Of a DNA stretch of 64,000 bases, positions 19,580-30,192 are shown piece by piece. The notes beneath the pieces are model-generated. The model ran no database searches. It saw only the letters and a list, made by a program, of their open reading frames with translations, and was not told the DNA's origin. This stretch comes from Sulfoacidibacillus thermotolerans (GTDB taxonomy: Bacteria > Bacillota > Bacilli > Alicyclobacillales > SLC66), in assembly GCF_003144315.1 (NCBI RefSeq), contig NZ_MPDK01000008.1, positions 58,567 through 122,566 of the forward strand, in the 5' to 3' direction. The first letter of the stretch is position 1; each line of letters begins with the position of its first letter. Position numbers and translations under genes: made by a program.

Positions 19580-21586
19580 AGTTGCCTTAAGAATCTCGCG
19601 AACCGTCTGTATGACGTGTTCCACTGAGAACCCGAACTCCGGGAGAAGTTGACTGGCTGGCCCAGAAGCGCCAAAGCGATTCAATCCAATCACAACGCCG
19701 TGATCACCCACATAACGCTCCCATCCCATCGAAACTCCCATCTCCACTGCTACCCTCGCCTTAAGAGCTGGCGGTAGAACACTTTCACGATAAGCCACAG
19801 GTTGTTGCTCGAACAATTCCCAGGAAGGCATACTGACTACTCGCGTTCCAATGCCCTCTTTAGCGAGTGCCAAATGTGCTTCGTAAACAAGTGAAACCTC
19901 CGATCCCGTCGCTAGCAAAACAACACGCAATCCAAGTTCTAACGGGCTATCTGCGAGTACATAAGCGCCGCGGATCACCCCATTGCGAGCTAATGTATGC
20001 GTGTCAGGAAGAACCGATAGTTTTTGTCTAGTCAAAATCAACGAGACGGGTGCATCTTTTACAAGGAGAGCATAACGCCACGCTGCACTCGTCTCATTTG
20101 CATCCGCTGGTCGAATCACCACCATATTTGGCATAGCTCGTAAGGATGCAACATGCTCGACTGGCTGATGCGTAGGACCATCTTCCCCTACCCCGATACT
20201 ATCATGTGTCAACACATAGACGACCGGAAGTTTCATCAGTGCCGCCATGCGCATCGCAGGCCGCAAATAGTCAGAGAAAACTAAAAATGTTCCTCCAAAC
20301 ACGCGTAGTCCACTGTGCAATGCCATGCCATTTAAAATGGCCCCCATGGCATGTTCACGCACGCCAAACCAAATATTTCGCCCCTCGTAATGACCGGCCT
20401 GAAAGGGTGAGGCACCTTTGATCGTCGTTTCATTAGAAGAAGCCAAGTCGGCCGATCCGCCAATCAGATAGGGAATATGTTTGGCGATCAATTGGATCGC
20501 ATTTCCCGATGCCTGTCTTGTAGAGTATTCTTCTGGAGCTTTATAAAACGGGAGATCACTCATCCACTCCTGTGTAATCTCTCCAGCAAGCATTTGTTTG
20601 AATTCTGATGCAATTTCTGGATAAGCAGCCGAATACCGAATAAATTGTTGTTCCCATTCTTGCCATGCATGACGATTACGCGCTTGCACATCGGAAAAAC
20701 GCTGCCGAACAGGTTGCGGAACATGAAACTGCTCTGCATCCCATCCATACGCTTTTTTCGTCAGAGCAACTTCCTCTTTGCCAAGTGGAGAACCGTGTGC
20801 AGACGATGTTCCGACCTTGTTGGGACTGCCAAAACCTATCTGTGTACGCACTTCAATCAAGGTAGGTTGTTCTTCGTTGCCCCGCGCTTGCTCCACAGCC
20901 TCTGCAATCGCCACGAGATCATTGCCGTCCTCTACACGTAATACTTGCCAACCATATGCACGAAACCGTGCAGATACATCTTCCGTAAAAGACATCTTCG
21001 TCTCTCCATCAAGGGAAATGTCGTTTGAATCGTACAAAACATTTAATTTCCCCAACTTCAAGTGTCCGGCCAAAGAAGCCGCTTCTGCCGTGACCCCCTC
21101 CATCAAGTCTCCATCTCCCACGATCGCATAAGTATTGTGGTGAATGATTTCGAAATCTTTGCGATTGTAACGAGCTGCCAAAAACCGCTCTGCCATCGCC
21201 ATTCCCACAGCATTCGCCAACCCTTGACCAAGCGGCCCAGTTGTCGTTTCCACTCCCGGTACGTGACCATACTCGGGATGACCTGGCGTTTTACTGTTAA
21301 ACTGGCGAAAGTTTTTTAAATCTTCAAGCGTCAAATCATAGCCAGACAAATGCAGTAAACTATACAGAAGCATTGAACCGTGCCCTGCAGATAAAACAAA
21401 GCGATCGCGATTTACCCAAGAGGGTTCCTCTGACGTAATTCGCATGATTTTCGTCCACAGCACGTACGCCATCGGCGCTGCCCCCATCGGCAACCCGGGA
21501 TGCCCTGAGTTCGCCTTTTCAATCGCGTCAATACAGAGCGTGCGAATCGTAGTAATTGCCTGTAAATCAATTCTGTCAAATCGCAA
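19571..21586 (-). CDS. tkt: Transketolase
   Basis: A 671-residue TPP enzyme that transfers two-carbon units in the Calvin and pentose phosphate cycles. Visible are [31 protein letters not shown], the TPP/Mg motif [18 protein letters not shown], and in the pyrimidine domain [15 protein letters not shown] and [23 protein letters not shown] lies 6 nt before a TTG at 21586, which gives the usual family length; an upstream in-frame ATG would overlap fnr. The gene sits between fnr and cbbL in the cbb operon. Confidence 0.93.
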   Translation of the reverse strand: MRFDRIDLQAITTIRTLCIDAIEKANSGHPGLPMGAAPMAYVLWTKIMRITSEEPSWVNRDRFVLSAGHGSMLLYSLLHLSGYDLTLEDLKNFRQFNSKTPGHPEYGHVPGVETTTGPLGQGLANAVGMAMAERFLAARYNRKDFEIIHHNTYAIVGDGDLMEGVTAEAASLAGHLKLGKLNVLYDSNDISLDGETKMSFTEDVSARFRAYGWQVLRVEDGNDLVAIAEAVEQARGNEEQPTLIEVRTQIGFGSPNKVGTSSAHGSPLGKEEVALTKKAYGWDAEQFHVPQPVRQRFSDVQARNRHAWQEWEQQFIRYSAAYPEIASEFKQMLAGEITQEWMSDLPFYKAPEEYSTRQASGNAIQLIAKHIPYLIGGSADLASSNETTIKGASPFQAGHYEGRNIWFGVREHAMGAILNGMALHSGLRVFGGTFLVFSDYLRPAMRMAALMKLPVVYVLTHDSIGVGEDGPTHQPVEHVASLRAMPNMVVIRPADANETSAAWRYALLVKDAPVSLILTRQKLSVLPDTHTLARNGVIRGAYVLADSPLELGLRVVLLATGSEVSLVYEAHLALAKEGIGTRVVSMPSWELFEQQPVAYRESVLPPALKARVAVEMGVSMGWERYVGDHGVVIGLNRFGASGPASQLLPEFGFSVEHVIQTVREILKATMY

Positions 21587-21627
21587 AAGACTCCCTCCAC
21601 TCATCAAGATCAACTTTTGATAAGAAA

Positions 21628-22623
21628 TCACTTTGGTTCGGGCTGTTTGCGGTCACTACTGTGACCTGGGTACAGCTTCGCGTTTGGATGGATGTATGTT
21701 TTCGCATTATTCACAGCAATTGGCGCCTCGCCAAAGCCACAAGTAATCAGTTTTAACTTGCCTGGATAAGTCACAATATCACCTGCCGCATACACACCTG
21801 GAACACTCGTCTCCATACGTGTATTCACGACAATTTGATTGTTTTCGATCTCCAGTCCCCAATTGACAATCGAACCAAGCGCAGCAGTAAATCCAAGTGC
21901 ACTAAAGATCAGATCTGCTGCGAGTTCTTCTGTGTGTTTATCACGGTTGTCTTTTAAGATCACACCTGTGACAACGTCGTCTCCTTGAACACGCTGCAAT
22001 TCAAAAAACGTTTTTATATTCACTGTAGAGTCACGCATTTGTTTGACTGACTCTTCATGTGCTTTAAATTGATCGCGCCTATGAACAAGCGTTACACTCT
22101 TGGCTACAGGTTCGATCATCAGCGCAAAATCAACCGCCGAATCGCCTCCACCAACGACGATCACATCTTTTCCTTTGCACATATCTACATTGGTGAGTTG
22201 ATAATAAATCCCCCGTCCAGAAAATTTCTCTTCTTCGGCGACTGGCAAGCGCCGTGGTGTAAATGCTCCAATACCCGCAGTAACAATAATGGTACGCGAA
22301 AAGTGCGCTTTTCTATCTGTAATAATCTTAAATGTTCCATCATCCAGACGAATGAGATCCTGAACGGTTTCATTCAAGTGCACCGTCGGATGAAATGGTT
22401 CTATTTGAGCTAATAAATTTTGTACCAGATCACCTGCCTTAATCTTTGGATGCCCTGCGATATCGTAAATGTATTTTTCTGGATATAATTCAGCCAATTG
22501 ACCTCCTAACTGTGGTAAACTGTCGATCATGTTCGTAGAAAGGTCGCGCATCCCTGCATAAAACGCTGCAAATAACCCCGCTGGTCCCCCACCGATGATC
22601 GTCGTGTCAAATACGTTTTCCAT
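21628..22623 (-). CDS. Ferredoxin/flavodoxin-NADP+ reductase, type 2 (YumC-like)
   Basis: A 331-residue thioredoxin-reductase-like flavoprotein without the CxxC active site. It has the FAD site [18 protein letters not shown] at the N-terminus, [17 protein letters not shown], the NADP site [15 protein letters not shown] near residue 155 and [15 protein letters not shown] near the C-terminus. These define bacterial type-2 ferredoxin-NADP reductases, which exchange electrons between NADPH and ferredoxin in the cytoplasm. Its place between rpe and tkt, in a single-direction run with short gaps, suggests a link with NADPH supply to the Calvin cycle. Confidence 0.9.
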   Translation of the reverse strand: MENVFDTTIIGGGPAGLFAAFYAGMRDLSTNMIDSLPQLGGQLAELYPEKYIYDIAGHPKIKAGDLVQNLLAQIEPFHPTVHLNETVQDLIRLDDGTFKIITDRKAHFSRTIIVTAGIGAFTPRRLPVAEEEKFSGRGIYYQLTNVDMCKGKDVIVVGGGDSAVDFALMIEPVAKSVTLVHRRDQFKAHEESVKQMRDSTVNIKTFFELQRVQGDDVVTGVILKDNRDKHTEELAADLIFSALGFTAALGSIVNWGLEIENNQIVVNTRMETSVPGVYAAGDIVTYPGKLKLITCGFGEAPIAVNNAKTYIHPNAKLYPGHSSDRKQPEPK

Positions 22624-22667
22624 CTATCCCATCTCCCTTCCCTATTTAAAGCAACTTCGCCAAGCCC

Positions 22668-23339
22668 CTAAATCTCCACTGGACACGCGACACGAAGCGC
22701 TTCCATTGCAGCTTTGCGATCTCTCTTACCAAAGATGGAAGACCCTGCAACGAGCAGATTTGCTCCCGCGTGAACAATCGCTCCAACTGTTTCCGGCGCG
22801 ATCCCCCCATCCACCTCAATGTCAATGTGGTCTGCGTGTTTGCGTATGAGCAACTCTCGCAATGCGGCAGTCTTTTCGACCATTTGCGGAATAAACACTT
22901 GACCGCCAAAACCCGGGTTAACCGTCATTAGCAAGATCATGTCTACATCCGGTAAAATGTGTTCTACTGTCGACAGTGGCGTTGCTGGTGTGAGTGCAAC
23001 AGCAGCGCGCACATTGGCGCTTTTAATCATGTGTAGGATCCGTTGCACATGAGGCGTCGCCTCTACGTGAAAGGAAATCATGTCAGCCCCCGCAGCAATA
23101 AATTCTGGGACATACTTTTCTGGATCAGCAATCATCAAATGAACATCGAGCGGCACTTTCGTAAGCGGGCGAATCGCTCGAACAACAAGTGAGCCAATTG
23201 TAATATTGGGGACAAAATGACCATCCATGACATCTACATGAATCCAGTCAGCCCCGTGAAAATCCACATCTTTGATTTCTTCTCCTAATTTGCTAAAGTC
23301 TGCAGACAAAATGGACGGAGCAATCTGTACTCGCTTCAC
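22668..23339 (-). CDS. rpe: Ribulose-phosphate 3-epimerase
   Basis: A 223-residue TIM-barrel enzyme that interconverts ribulose-5-phosphate and xylulose-5-phosphate. Typical motifs are IAPSILSADFSKLGEE, the metal-binding HVDVMDGHFVPN, DVHLMI, TVNPGFGGQ and EVDGGI. AGGAGG is 9 nt before the GTG at 23339, which I prefer over a TTG directly next to the ribosome site. It is an inner gene of the cbb operon and supplies ribulose-5-phosphate to phosphoribulokinase. Confidence 0.93.
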   Translation of the reverse strand: MKRVQIAPSILSADFSKLGEEIKDVDFHGADWIHVDVMDGHFVPNITIGSLVVRAIRPLTKVPLDVHLMIADPEKYVPEFIAAGADMISFHVEATPHVQRILHMIKSANVRAAVALTPATPLSTVEHILPDVDMILLMTVNPGFGGQVFIPQMVEKTAALRELLIRKHADHIDIEVDGGIAPETVGAIVHAGANLLVAGSSIFGKRDRKAAMEALRVACPVEI

Positions 23340-23352
23340 CGCGAACAACCTC

Positions 23353-24318
23353 CTATACCATCACCAGATTCGGTTTACGCGACATGAAGTGACGACCTTC
23401 AATTCTGCGCACAGTTCCAGTCAAAGCTCGACTGACAAGCGTTTGCGTCGTGACGATATCGCCTCCAACATAGCGAACGCCTTGCAACAAATCGCCCCTC
23501 GTGATCCCTGTCGCAGCAAAAATGGCATCGTCACTGCGAACAAGATCGTCCATCAGCAAGACTTTCGAAGGGTTTGCGATGCCCATTTTATGGCATCGCA
23601 TGACTTCCATATCTGACAAGGGCGCTAAACGACTAACAAAATCACCGCCGAGACATTTTAATGCGACAGCCGACAAAACTCCTTCAGGTGCACCACCCCG
23701 ACCATATAACATATCGATCCCCGTCTCTTCATAACAAGTACTGAGCGCTGCGCCTACATCTCCATCGGAAATAAGATGTACACGTGCTCCTGCCGTGCGG
23801 ATCTCCTCTATTGCTGAGTAATGTCTTTCGCGATCCAGTAAAACCACAACGACTTCATCTATCCGCTTTCCGGTCGCCTTTGCCACTTCTTGCAAATTTT
23901 CTTTCATAGAAGCCGCCAAATGAACACGCCCACGCGCTTTAGGACCAACAGCAATCTTATCCATATACATGTCTGGTGCATGCAGAAGTGCCCCCTGCGG
24001 TGCAACAGCTAGGACTGCCATGGCATTGGCAAGACCTTTGGCGACATTCGTGGTCCCCTCAAGCGGATCAACCGCCACATCCACTACAGTTCCGTTGCCT
24101 GTTCCCAGCTTTTCACCAATATACAACATCGGGGCTTCATCTAATTCTCCTTCGCCAATGACTACCGTTCCCCGGATGTCTATGTGGTTAAAAATGGATC
24201 GCATAGCAGATGTAGCGGCCTGGTCAGCACTTTGTTTGTCACCTTTTCCAATCCATCGTGCTGCAGCAATCGCAGCAGCCTCAGTCACACGTGCTAGTTC
24301 CATGGTCAGACCGCGCAT
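23353..24318 (-). CDS. glpX: Class II fructose-1,6-bisphosphatase (GlpX type)
   Basis: A 321-residue phosphatase of the GlpX family. It shows [15 protein letters not shown] (metal site), [38 protein letters not shown] and the C-terminal [14 protein letters not shown]. In the Calvin cycle it regenerates fructose-6-phosphate; many autotrophic relatives also use it on sedoheptulose-1,7-bisphosphate, which is plausible because no separate SBPase is seen in the window. AAGGAGAGG precedes the ATG. The gap to rpe is 13 nt. Confidence 0.93.
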   Translation of the reverse strand: MRGLTMELARVTEAAAIAAARWIGKGDKQSADQAATSAMRSIFNHIDIRGTVVIGEGELDEAPMLYIGEKLGTGNGTVVDVAVDPLEGTTNVAKGLANAMAVLAVAPQGALLHAPDMYMDKIAVGPKARGRVHLAASMKENLQEVAKATGKRIDEVVVVLLDRERHYSAIEEIRTAGARVHLISDGDVGAALSTCYEETGIDMLYGRGGAPEGVLSAVALKCLGGDFVSRLAPLSDMEVMRCHKMGIANPSKVLLMDDLVRSDDAIFAATGITRGDLLQGVRYVGGDIVTTQTLVSRALTGTVRRIEGRHFMSRKPNLVMV

Positions 24319-24355
24319 CAGCAGCCTCTCCTTTCAGTCTCATTCATCTAATGTT

Positions 24356-25408
24356 TCATGTAGAGGCATCCGCAACAAGATCTCCGCCACGAATATGCGA
24401 TGCATCCATTTGTTCGCCAATGTAGCGCATAATATCGATCATCCGCAGGGAATACGCCCACTCATTGTCGTACCAAGCCATAATCTTGTACAAGTTGTTC
24501 TCGATCACCATCGTGCTCAGACCGTCAACGATCGACGAATGTGAATTACCTAGATAATCAATTGAAATAAGCGGCTCAAACGAGATATCAAGAACACCTT
24601 TCAAACGAGTTTGACTGGCGTAAAGCAATGCTTGATTGATTTCTTCCGCAGTAGCTCGTTTGTCAAGAGTCACAACAAAATCGACAAGCGAAACATCTGG
24701 CGTCGGCACGCGAACAGCGTATCCATTTAAGCGTCCCTTTAGCTCAGGAAATACTTCTGCAACAGCTCTGGCAGCTCCAGTCGCAGTAGGAATCAGTGAT
24801 TGAGCAGCCGATCGGGCACGTCGCAAGTCCTTATGCGGGTTATCTAAAAGACGCTGATCACTCGTGTAGGAATGAATCGTCGTCATTGCTCCTTCACGAA
24901 TACCAAATTCTTTATGCAATACATCGACAATTGGCGTTAGACAATTCGTCGTACAGGAGGCACCCGAAACCACGTCGTGAACCGTTGGGTCAAACAAGGT
25001 ATGGTTTACCCCGTATACAATTGTCAACATTTTGTCTTTCCCGGCTGTACTAATCACTACTTTTTTAGCCCCGCCTGTAAGGTGTTGTGACGCATCCTTA
25101 CTCGTTGTAAACGCTCCTGTCGCCTCCAGCACAACGTCGACGCCAAGCTCTCCCCAAGGCAGTTGCTTTGGATCACGATGATTGAGAACAACGATGCGCT
25201 TGCCATGAATCCACAGTGCATCGTGTTCCGCTTGAATCTGTGTTTCAAGACGGCCATGTGCCGAGTCATAGCGCAAGAGATGGGCAAGCGTCAACGGATC
25301 TGTAGTCGAATTGACTGCAACGAGTTCCACACCTGGATCTCTCATGGCTGCCCGCAACGCTAATCTGCCAATGCGGCCCATTCCGGAAATTCCGATTTTA
25401 ACCGCCAT
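24356..25408 (-). CDS. gap: Glyceraldehyde-3-phosphate dehydrogenase, GapB-like (probably NADPH-using)
   Basis: A 350-residue GAPDH with catalytic cysteine in VSGASCTTNCLTP and the IPTATGAARAV phosphate site. The position after the first beta-alpha-beta unit that holds Asp in NAD-specific enzymes is Ser34 here (VAVNSTTDP). The LP of catabolic enzymes before HKD is NP here (DNPHKDLRRAR). Both changes are shared with Bacillus GapB and point to NADPH use in the reductive direction. The gene lies between prk and glpX in the cbb operon. Cofactor preference is inferred from these residues. Confidence 0.9.
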   Translation of the reverse strand: MAVKIGISGMGRIGRLALRAAMRDPGVELVAVNSTTDPLTLAHLLRYDSAHGRLETQIQAEHDALWIHGKRIVVLNHRDPKQLPWGELGVDVVLEATGAFTTSKDASQHLTGGAKKVVISTAGKDKMLTIVYGVNHTLFDPTVHDVVSGASCTTNCLTPIVDVLHKEFGIREGAMTTIHSYTSDQRLLDNPHKDLRRARSAAQSLIPTATGAARAVAEVFPELKGRLNGYAVRVPTPDVSLVDFVVTLDKRATAEEINQALLYASQTRLKGVLDISFEPLISIDYLGNSHSSIVDGLSTMVIENNLYKIMAWYDNEWAYSLRMIDIMRYIGEQMDASHIRGGDLVADAST

Positions 25409-25538
25409 AAATTCGACTCCTTCACAAAAGGTTCAAACAACGTTCACTTTTGGTAGAAAATTCAGACTTCAATAACCAAATGATCTGTACCGTCAAACTC
25501 TTTCAATTTTCCGCAAAACAGTTGTTGAGTTTCCTCAT

Positions 25539-26474
25539 CTAGCGACTTTCTGCAAATCGCTGCGCCTCCATATTGGTGCCATGTGCCAATTCATAAATCA
25601 TGTTGGCAACCAATAACTGGGATACACTAATTGGATCATAGTGCATTTTATCCAACTGATCATCCACGTACCGATTATTGCTGACCATATCAAGCAACGA
25701 GTGCATAGCCGATAGTTCTGTGTTTCCTTCAATACAAGCAATTTCCATCTCTTCGCCAGCAATTTGATCATGATAATGATCAGCAGCGATAAGGCCAAGA
25801 CGCGAAGCAAGTACAAGCCACTTGACGAGGCGCCGCTTATTTCCGCGCATCCGTTCTGCTACGCGCACGCGAATCGGTTCTGGGTTGGCTTCTGTTGGCT
25901 CTTTTTTCAAGTCAGGTAAATAGTGGATCACCATGTCCGCCCAAGCTTTTTGCGGCTCAATGAACTTTTCCACATCGGGTCTCCGCCGTTCGATTTCTTC
26001 GAGTACTTGTTCTTCTGTATATCCGCGAGCCTCCGCATCACGACGCACTTTCCATTTAATGCGCAGTGAAATATCGGTATCAAAATAAATTTTTAGATCG
26101 AAAACTTCCCGTAGCTTCTCAAGATACAAGAGATGTAGACCCTCAACAAGAATCACCGTACGAGGTTCTAGAAGCTCCGATTCCGCAAATGTCCCTGTCG
26201 AATGGTCGTAGACAGGTTTCAAAATCGGCCGCTTTTGTTTCAACTGCCAGAGATGATCGATTAATAGTCCCAAATTATTTGCTTTCCAGGGATCAAGTGC
26301 TGTTACCCCAATTTTATTGCGCTCTACACGGTCTAACGAATGGTAATCATCGGTTGACATGACAGACACATTTTCTTCACCAAGAAGCTGTTTTAAATGC
26401 TCTACATAAGTAGATTTTCCGGCGCCACTATCGCCAGCAATCCCAATCAAAGTCACTCCTTTTCGCTGCATCAT
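25539..26474 (-). CDS. prk: Phosphoribulokinase
   Basis: A 311-residue kinase that phosphorylates ribulose-5-phosphate to the RuBisCO substrate. The P-loop is IAGDSGAGKST near residue 13, followed by STDDYHSLDR, GVTALDPWKANN, KPVYDHSTGTF and VILVEGLHLLY. AAAGGGGAG precedes the double ATG. It is the first gene of the nine-gene cbb operon and is divergent from cbbR across a 78-nt gap. The minus strand there holds TTGAAC and TATAGC 16 bp apart as a possible promoter. Confidence 0.95.
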   Translation of the reverse strand: MMQRKGVTLIGIAGDSGAGKSTYVEHLKQLLGEENVSVMSTDDYHSLDRVERNKIGVTALDPWKANNLGLLIDHLWQLKQKRPILKPVYDHSTGTFAESELLEPRTVILVEGLHLLYLEKLREVFDLKIYFDTDISLRIKWKVRRDAEARGYTEEQVLEEIERRRPDVEKFIEPQKAWADMVIHYLPDLKKEPTEANPEPIRVRVAERMRGNKRRLVKWLVLASRLGLIAADHYHDQIAGEEMEIACIEGNTELSAMHSLLDMVSNNRYVDDQLDKMHYDPISVSQLLVANMIYELAHGTNMEAQRFAESR

Positions 26475-26552
26475 CCTATTCTCCCCTTTCGCATGCTATA
26501 ATTTCAGTAAGCATTTGTTCAAATCTCGATTTTGCAAAAACGGGTGAATATT

Positions 26553-27452
26553 TTGAAACAATTAAATCTCAGACAGTTGCGAATCTTCCAGGCAGTCGTG
26601 CGTCATCTCAGCTTTTCCCGTGCAGCTGAAGAGCTTTATCTGAGTCAATCTGCAGTCTCTCAGCACATTCGACAATTAGAGGAGCATCTCGGCGTTGAAC
26701 TCTTTGTTCAGGTGGGAAAAAACGTTAACCTCACAGAAGCAGGAAGTTATTTAATGGAATATGCAGATAAAATCTTTTCCTTGTTGTCAGAAACACAACA
26801 AGTAATGGACGATATCCGCGAATTACGCCGGGGCAGTCTGAAAGTAGCTGCTGATACAGCTGCGGGTGTTCACCTCGTCCCAACCCTGCTCGGTCAGTTT
26901 CACCATACACATCCTCTAGTAAAAATTAAACTCGAGGTGGCCAATAGAAGAACCGTTTTGCAGCGACTCCTCTGGAATGAGACAGATCTCGCTTTTATGG
27001 GTTATCCAGAGAATACCCCAGGGTTAACAGCGGATGCCTTTGCAGACAACGACTTAGTCGTCATCGCTGCTCCAGATCATCCGTTTGCAATTCGAGATCA
27101 CATCACACTCGCGGAACTCGCAGAGGAACCGTTCTTGATTCGCGAGCCAGGATCAGGAACACGCATGACTCTAGAACGACATCTACTCAATTATGGAATT
27201 ACGTTAAACATTGCAATGGAACTTGGCAACAATTCCGCGATCAAACAAGCTGTGGCTGCCGGCCTGGGAATTTCCGTGGTGTCACAGACGACCATTTTGC
27301 TCGAACTAGAAACAAAAAGGCTGGTTGTTTTGCCGGTAGAACATTTTCCCATCAAACGCAAGTGGTATGTGGTCTATTCCACACAAAAAACGCTTTCGCC
27401 CATTGTCGAAAGTTTTCGCAATGCCCTGCTGAATCATGAGTATAAATTCTAA
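26553..27452 (+). CDS. cbbR: LysR family transcriptional regulator CbbR
   Basis: A 299-residue LysR regulator. The N-terminal helix-turn-helix is LSFSRAAEELYLSQSAVSQH, followed by the linker helix QLEEHLGVELFVQVGK and a periplasmic-binding-like effector domain (residues about 90-295). It is divergent from prk, the standard arrangement for CbbR, and the candidate operator before cbbL fits a LysR dyad. The start is a TTG at 26553, giving MKQLNLRQLRIF as in relatives. An upstream TTG at 26532 would add seven residues but has no ribosome site. TATAAT at 26497-26502 may be its -10 box. Confidence 0.88.
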   Translation: MKQLNLRQLRIFQAVVRHLSFSRAAEELYLSQSAVSQHIRQLEEHLGVELFVQVGKNVNLTEAGSYLMEYADKIFSLLSETQQVMDDIRELRRGSLKVAADTAAGVHLVPTLLGQFHHTHPLVKIKLEVANRRTVLQRLLWNETDLAFMGYPENTPGLTADAFADNDLVVIAAPDHPFAIRDHITLAELAEEPFLIREPGSGTRMTLERHLLNYGITLNIAMELGNNSAIKQAVAAGLGISVVSQTTILLELETKRLVVLPVEHFPIKRKWYVVYSTQKTLSPIVESFRNALLNHEYKF

Positions 27453-27480
27453 CACGAGGGATTTCAGGGTATTAGGACCA

Positions 27481-28344
27481 TTATGCACGTTGATGACTAC
27501 CAAACAATCGTATCTTCGCCCGAATCGTCTCTTTAATCGCAGCCCTCGCTGGCCCCAGATACTTTCTAGGATCAAACATTTTAGGAGAAGTTAATAAGAC
27601 TTCTCGCACTGTACGTGTAAAAACATCCTGATTCTCCGTATTTACATTGATTTTTGCAACACCCAAAGCAATTGCTCGCTGGATGTCACTATCAGGTATT
27701 CCCGTGCCCCCGTGCAACACAAGGGGAATTTTAACCAAATCACGAATCTCATTTAGACGATCAAAATGTAGTTTGGGTTCCCCTTTGTAATGTCCATGTG
27801 CTGAACCGATCGCTGGCGCCAGCGCGTCAATGCCTGTTTCGTCGACTAAACGTCGCGCTTCCTCAGGAATAACCAGCATCGCCTCACGCTCATCGACAGA
27901 CAAATCATCTTCGGCGCCAGCAATTCTTCCGAGTTCTCCTTCCACATCAATGCCCACGGCATGACACGCTTCAACTACTCGCTTAGTTTCTTGAATATTT
28001 TGCTCCAGTGGATGATGTGAGCCATCGTACATAATCGAATCAAATCCACTACGAATACATTTCATCACTAATTCAAAATGGGGGCCGTGATCAAGATGCA
28101 AAATCACTGGAACTGTCGCCTTCATCTTAGCGGCATTCGCCATGCCGATCAGATAATCCATGCCCACATATTTCATCGCGCCTTCACTGATGCCAAGGAT
28201 CACGGGAGAACGCTCTTCTTCCGCCACTTCCACAATGGCCTGAATATATTCCAACCCATTTACATTAAATTGACCTACGGCGTACCCTTTTTGAAAACCG
28301 TCTGTCAACACTTCTTTAAAAGATGCTCTTGCTGGTACATACAT
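27481..28344 (-). CDS. fba: Class II fructose-1,6-bisphosphate aldolase
   Basis: A 287-residue zinc-dependent aldolase. Catalytic and zinc-binding motifs are HLDHG, YDGSHHPLEQN, EGELGRIAGAEDD, AIGSAHGHYKG, LHGGTGIPD and KINVNTENQ. It condenses glyceraldehyde-3-phosphate and dihydroxyacetone phosphate (or erythrose-4-phosphate) in the Calvin cycle and gluconeogenesis. It is transcribed separately from the cbb operon, convergent with cbbR. A -10-like TATAAT lies about 45-50 nt upstream of the start, inside the small palindrome CTGTATTATACAG (28387-28399), whose half resembles that of the cbbL palindrome. Confidence 0.94.
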   Translation of the reverse strand: MYVPARASFKEVLTDGFQKGYAVGQFNVNGLEYIQAIVEVAEEERSPVILGISEGAMKYVGMDYLIGMANAAKMKATVPVILHLDHGPHFELVMKCIRSGFDSIMYDGSHHPLEQNIQETKRVVEACHAVGIDVEGELGRIAGAEDDLSVDEREAMLVIPEEARRLVDETGIDALAPAIGSAHGHYKGEPKLHFDRLNEIRDLVKIPLVLHGGTGIPDSDIQRAIALGVAKINVNTENQDVFTRTVREVLLTSPKMFDPRKYLGPARAAIKETIRAKIRLFGSHQRA

Positions 28345-28594
28345 GGTTACAATCTCCCTCCTCGACCTAAATCTCTAAGATTCCCTCTGTATTATACAGC
28401 GTTTTCATAGAAGATCATGGATTTTAAACCAAAACATATCATTTTTAGCTGTAATCCACCCTCCACAGTCACGCTGTGATATACAGATCCCTGTAAAGCT
28501 ACACGTATAGTAACACAGCTGTTTTTTATAAGTAAAATGCGAATTAATCAATTTATCTATTAGTAATTACTTATCGATCAGACAAAGTTTTGCC
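28345..28594. other. Intergenic region between fba and the symporter terminator
   Basis: Apart from the fba promoter region near 28387-28399 I see no gene here. The stretch is AT-rich with no long open frame or tRNA-like fold on either strand. Confidence 0.5.
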
Positions 28595-28641
28595 ATGAAA
28601 AATGCATCGCCTATCTTCACGATAAGCGATGCATTTTTCAT
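28595..28641 (-). terminator. Intrinsic terminator after the sodium/solute symporter
   Basis: ATGAAAAATGCATCGC and GCGATGCATTTTTCAT form a perfect 16-bp stem, extended by an inner TATC/GATA pairing. On the minus strand the T tract follows directly after the core stem. It begins 8 nt past the symporter stop. Confidence 0.8.
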
Positions 28642-28649
28642 GCAGCTAG

Positions 28650-30155
28650 TTATCGCGGCATACCGATCACGCGCTCAATTTCTCGATCTAATGTCTCAGG
28701 TCGTGTCACAAGCGAAACAAGAACAAAGGCAATCACTGCAAGAACGATTGCTAAAGTCGATCCAAAAAAGCCGCCAGGATTATAATTAGCTACTGTAAAC
28801 CAAATAGAGGTAACCACGCCAACTGTCGCTCCTGCGACAGCTCCCTTCCCCGTCGCTCGCTTCCAATTTAGTCCAATTGCAATGCAAGGCACAAAAACAG
28901 AAGCAAGTGTAGACCATGCAGCTGCACCAGCAATACCAATCAAACTATTCCAGAAATAGGTTACCACAAGTGCAAGCACGATAACGACAAAGGTCATAAC
29001 ACGCCCGAGCAACAATCCTTTACGCGGAGTGAGTTGCACGCCAAAGGTATTTTGAATCAAATCCCGTGAAATCGCTGCAGCGCCGATGTTAGAGAATCCG
29101 TTAACGGTCGCCATCGATGCAGCTGCAAGCGCTGCAAAGGCAAGGCCAGCAATGATACTTGGGGTATAATGCAACAAAAAATATGGTGCTGCATAATTTG
29201 AACTGGCTAACGGCTTGACCTTACCTTCTGCTACTAAAGCCGCTAGGGCAAGTCCAGAAAGACTCATCAAGCCAGCAATGCCGTAGGTAATTCCGTTTAA
29301 CATTCCTTGCCATTTCATTTTACGAATGTCGCGATGCACATAATATTTCGCCAACAAATGCGGTTCCCCGGAATGTCCAATCGAAAACGCGATTAGCCAA
29401 GCTACAGCACCAGCAAGGCCAATCCCTCCCATTCCTTGCGGCCACCATAACATAGCGTGTGCTTGCATTTTAGGATCAGGAGCATGCGCAAGAACACTCA
29501 ACATATGATACGGATTCCCGACCACAACAAATGTGGCAATCAGCACTGCGATTCCAGCCAACATCTCCATCGCAAATTGAATGAGATCCGTCCATATTCC
29601 TGAAGCAATGCCTCCAAGAATTGTGTAAACCGATACGATCGCCGCCCCAATGAGAGCGCCTGTCCAAAACGAAATTGCAAACAAGGAAGAAAGAACTACT
29701 CCTAGCGCCATAAATTCCACCGATAAATAACCAAGCATACCAGACATAATACCAATAATGCTCAGCACGCGAATTGTTTTTTTTACAGAAGGATAGCGTA
29801 GGGCAACTGCATCTGGGATACTCAATACTTCACGAATCTCAGCAAGTGTTCGCATTTTACGCCCGACTAAAAACGCCGCGATCGAAAAGCCAAGAATCGC
29901 AATCACCTGTATCCACATTGCCGCAATCCCAAATTGATAGGCAAGTCCAGGGATACCCACGAGTCCAAATCCGCTCATGATCGCCGCACTACCAGAAATA
30001 ATAGCAACAAGATAAGGGGCTTTTTTCCCTGCAATAAAATAATCCTCCTGTGACTTTGCCCGCTTACTCATATAGACGCCAATGACAAGAATAGCAATTA
30101 GGTAAATAATAACAACTACACGAACCATGGTAGGCGCATGTTGTAAATTTCCCAC
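28650..30155 (-). CDS. Sodium:solute symporter (SSS/PutP family)
   Basis: A 501-residue transporter with about 13 membrane segments. Family features include SQEDYFIAGKKAPYLVA at the N-terminus, SGSAAIMSGFGLVGIPGLAY, GHSGEPHLLAKYY and the sodium-site region AALAAASMATVNGFSN. The GTG start has GAGGGGGG about 8 nt upstream. The substrate cannot be told; proline, pantothenate, acetate-type acids and others are all carried by this family. A 49-residue companion protein is encoded just upstream in the same direction. Confidence 0.85.
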   Translation of the reverse strand: MGNLQHAPTMVRVVVIIYLIAILVIGVYMSKRAKSQEDYFIAGKKAPYLVAIISGSAAIMSGFGLVGIPGLAYQFGIAAMWIQVIAILGFSIAAFLVGRKMRTLAEIREVLSIPDAVALRYPSVKKTIRVLSIIGIMSGMLGYLSVEFMALGVVLSSLFAISFWTGALIGAAIVSVYTILGGIASGIWTDLIQFAMEMLAGIAVLIATFVVVGNPYHMLSVLAHAPDPKMQAHAMLWWPQGMGGIGLAGAVAWLIAFSIGHSGEPHLLAKYYVHRDIRKMKWQGMLNGITYGIAGLMSLSGLALAALVAEGKVKPLASSNYAAPYFLLHYTPSIIAGLAFAALAAASMATVNGFSNIGAAAISRDLIQNTFGVQLTPRKGLLLGRVMTFVVIVLALVVTYFWNSLIGIAGAAAWSTLASVFVPCIAIGLNWKRATGKGAVAGATVGVVTSIWFTVANYNPGGFFGSTLAIVLAVIAFVLVSLVTRPETLDREIERVIGMPR

Positions 30156-30192
30156 ACAGTTCCCCCCTCATCTTTCAATTAAAGTGCATCCT

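Noticed and set aside
23969..24544. 191-codon plus-strand frame opposite glpX
   Set aside because: The minus-strand frame encodes full-length GlpX with all motifs; the plus-strand product is Ser/Pro-rich shadow sequence.
28650..30155. Naming the SSS symporter as proline, pantothenate or acetate specific
   Set aside because: No substrate-specific neighbour or motif could be identified.
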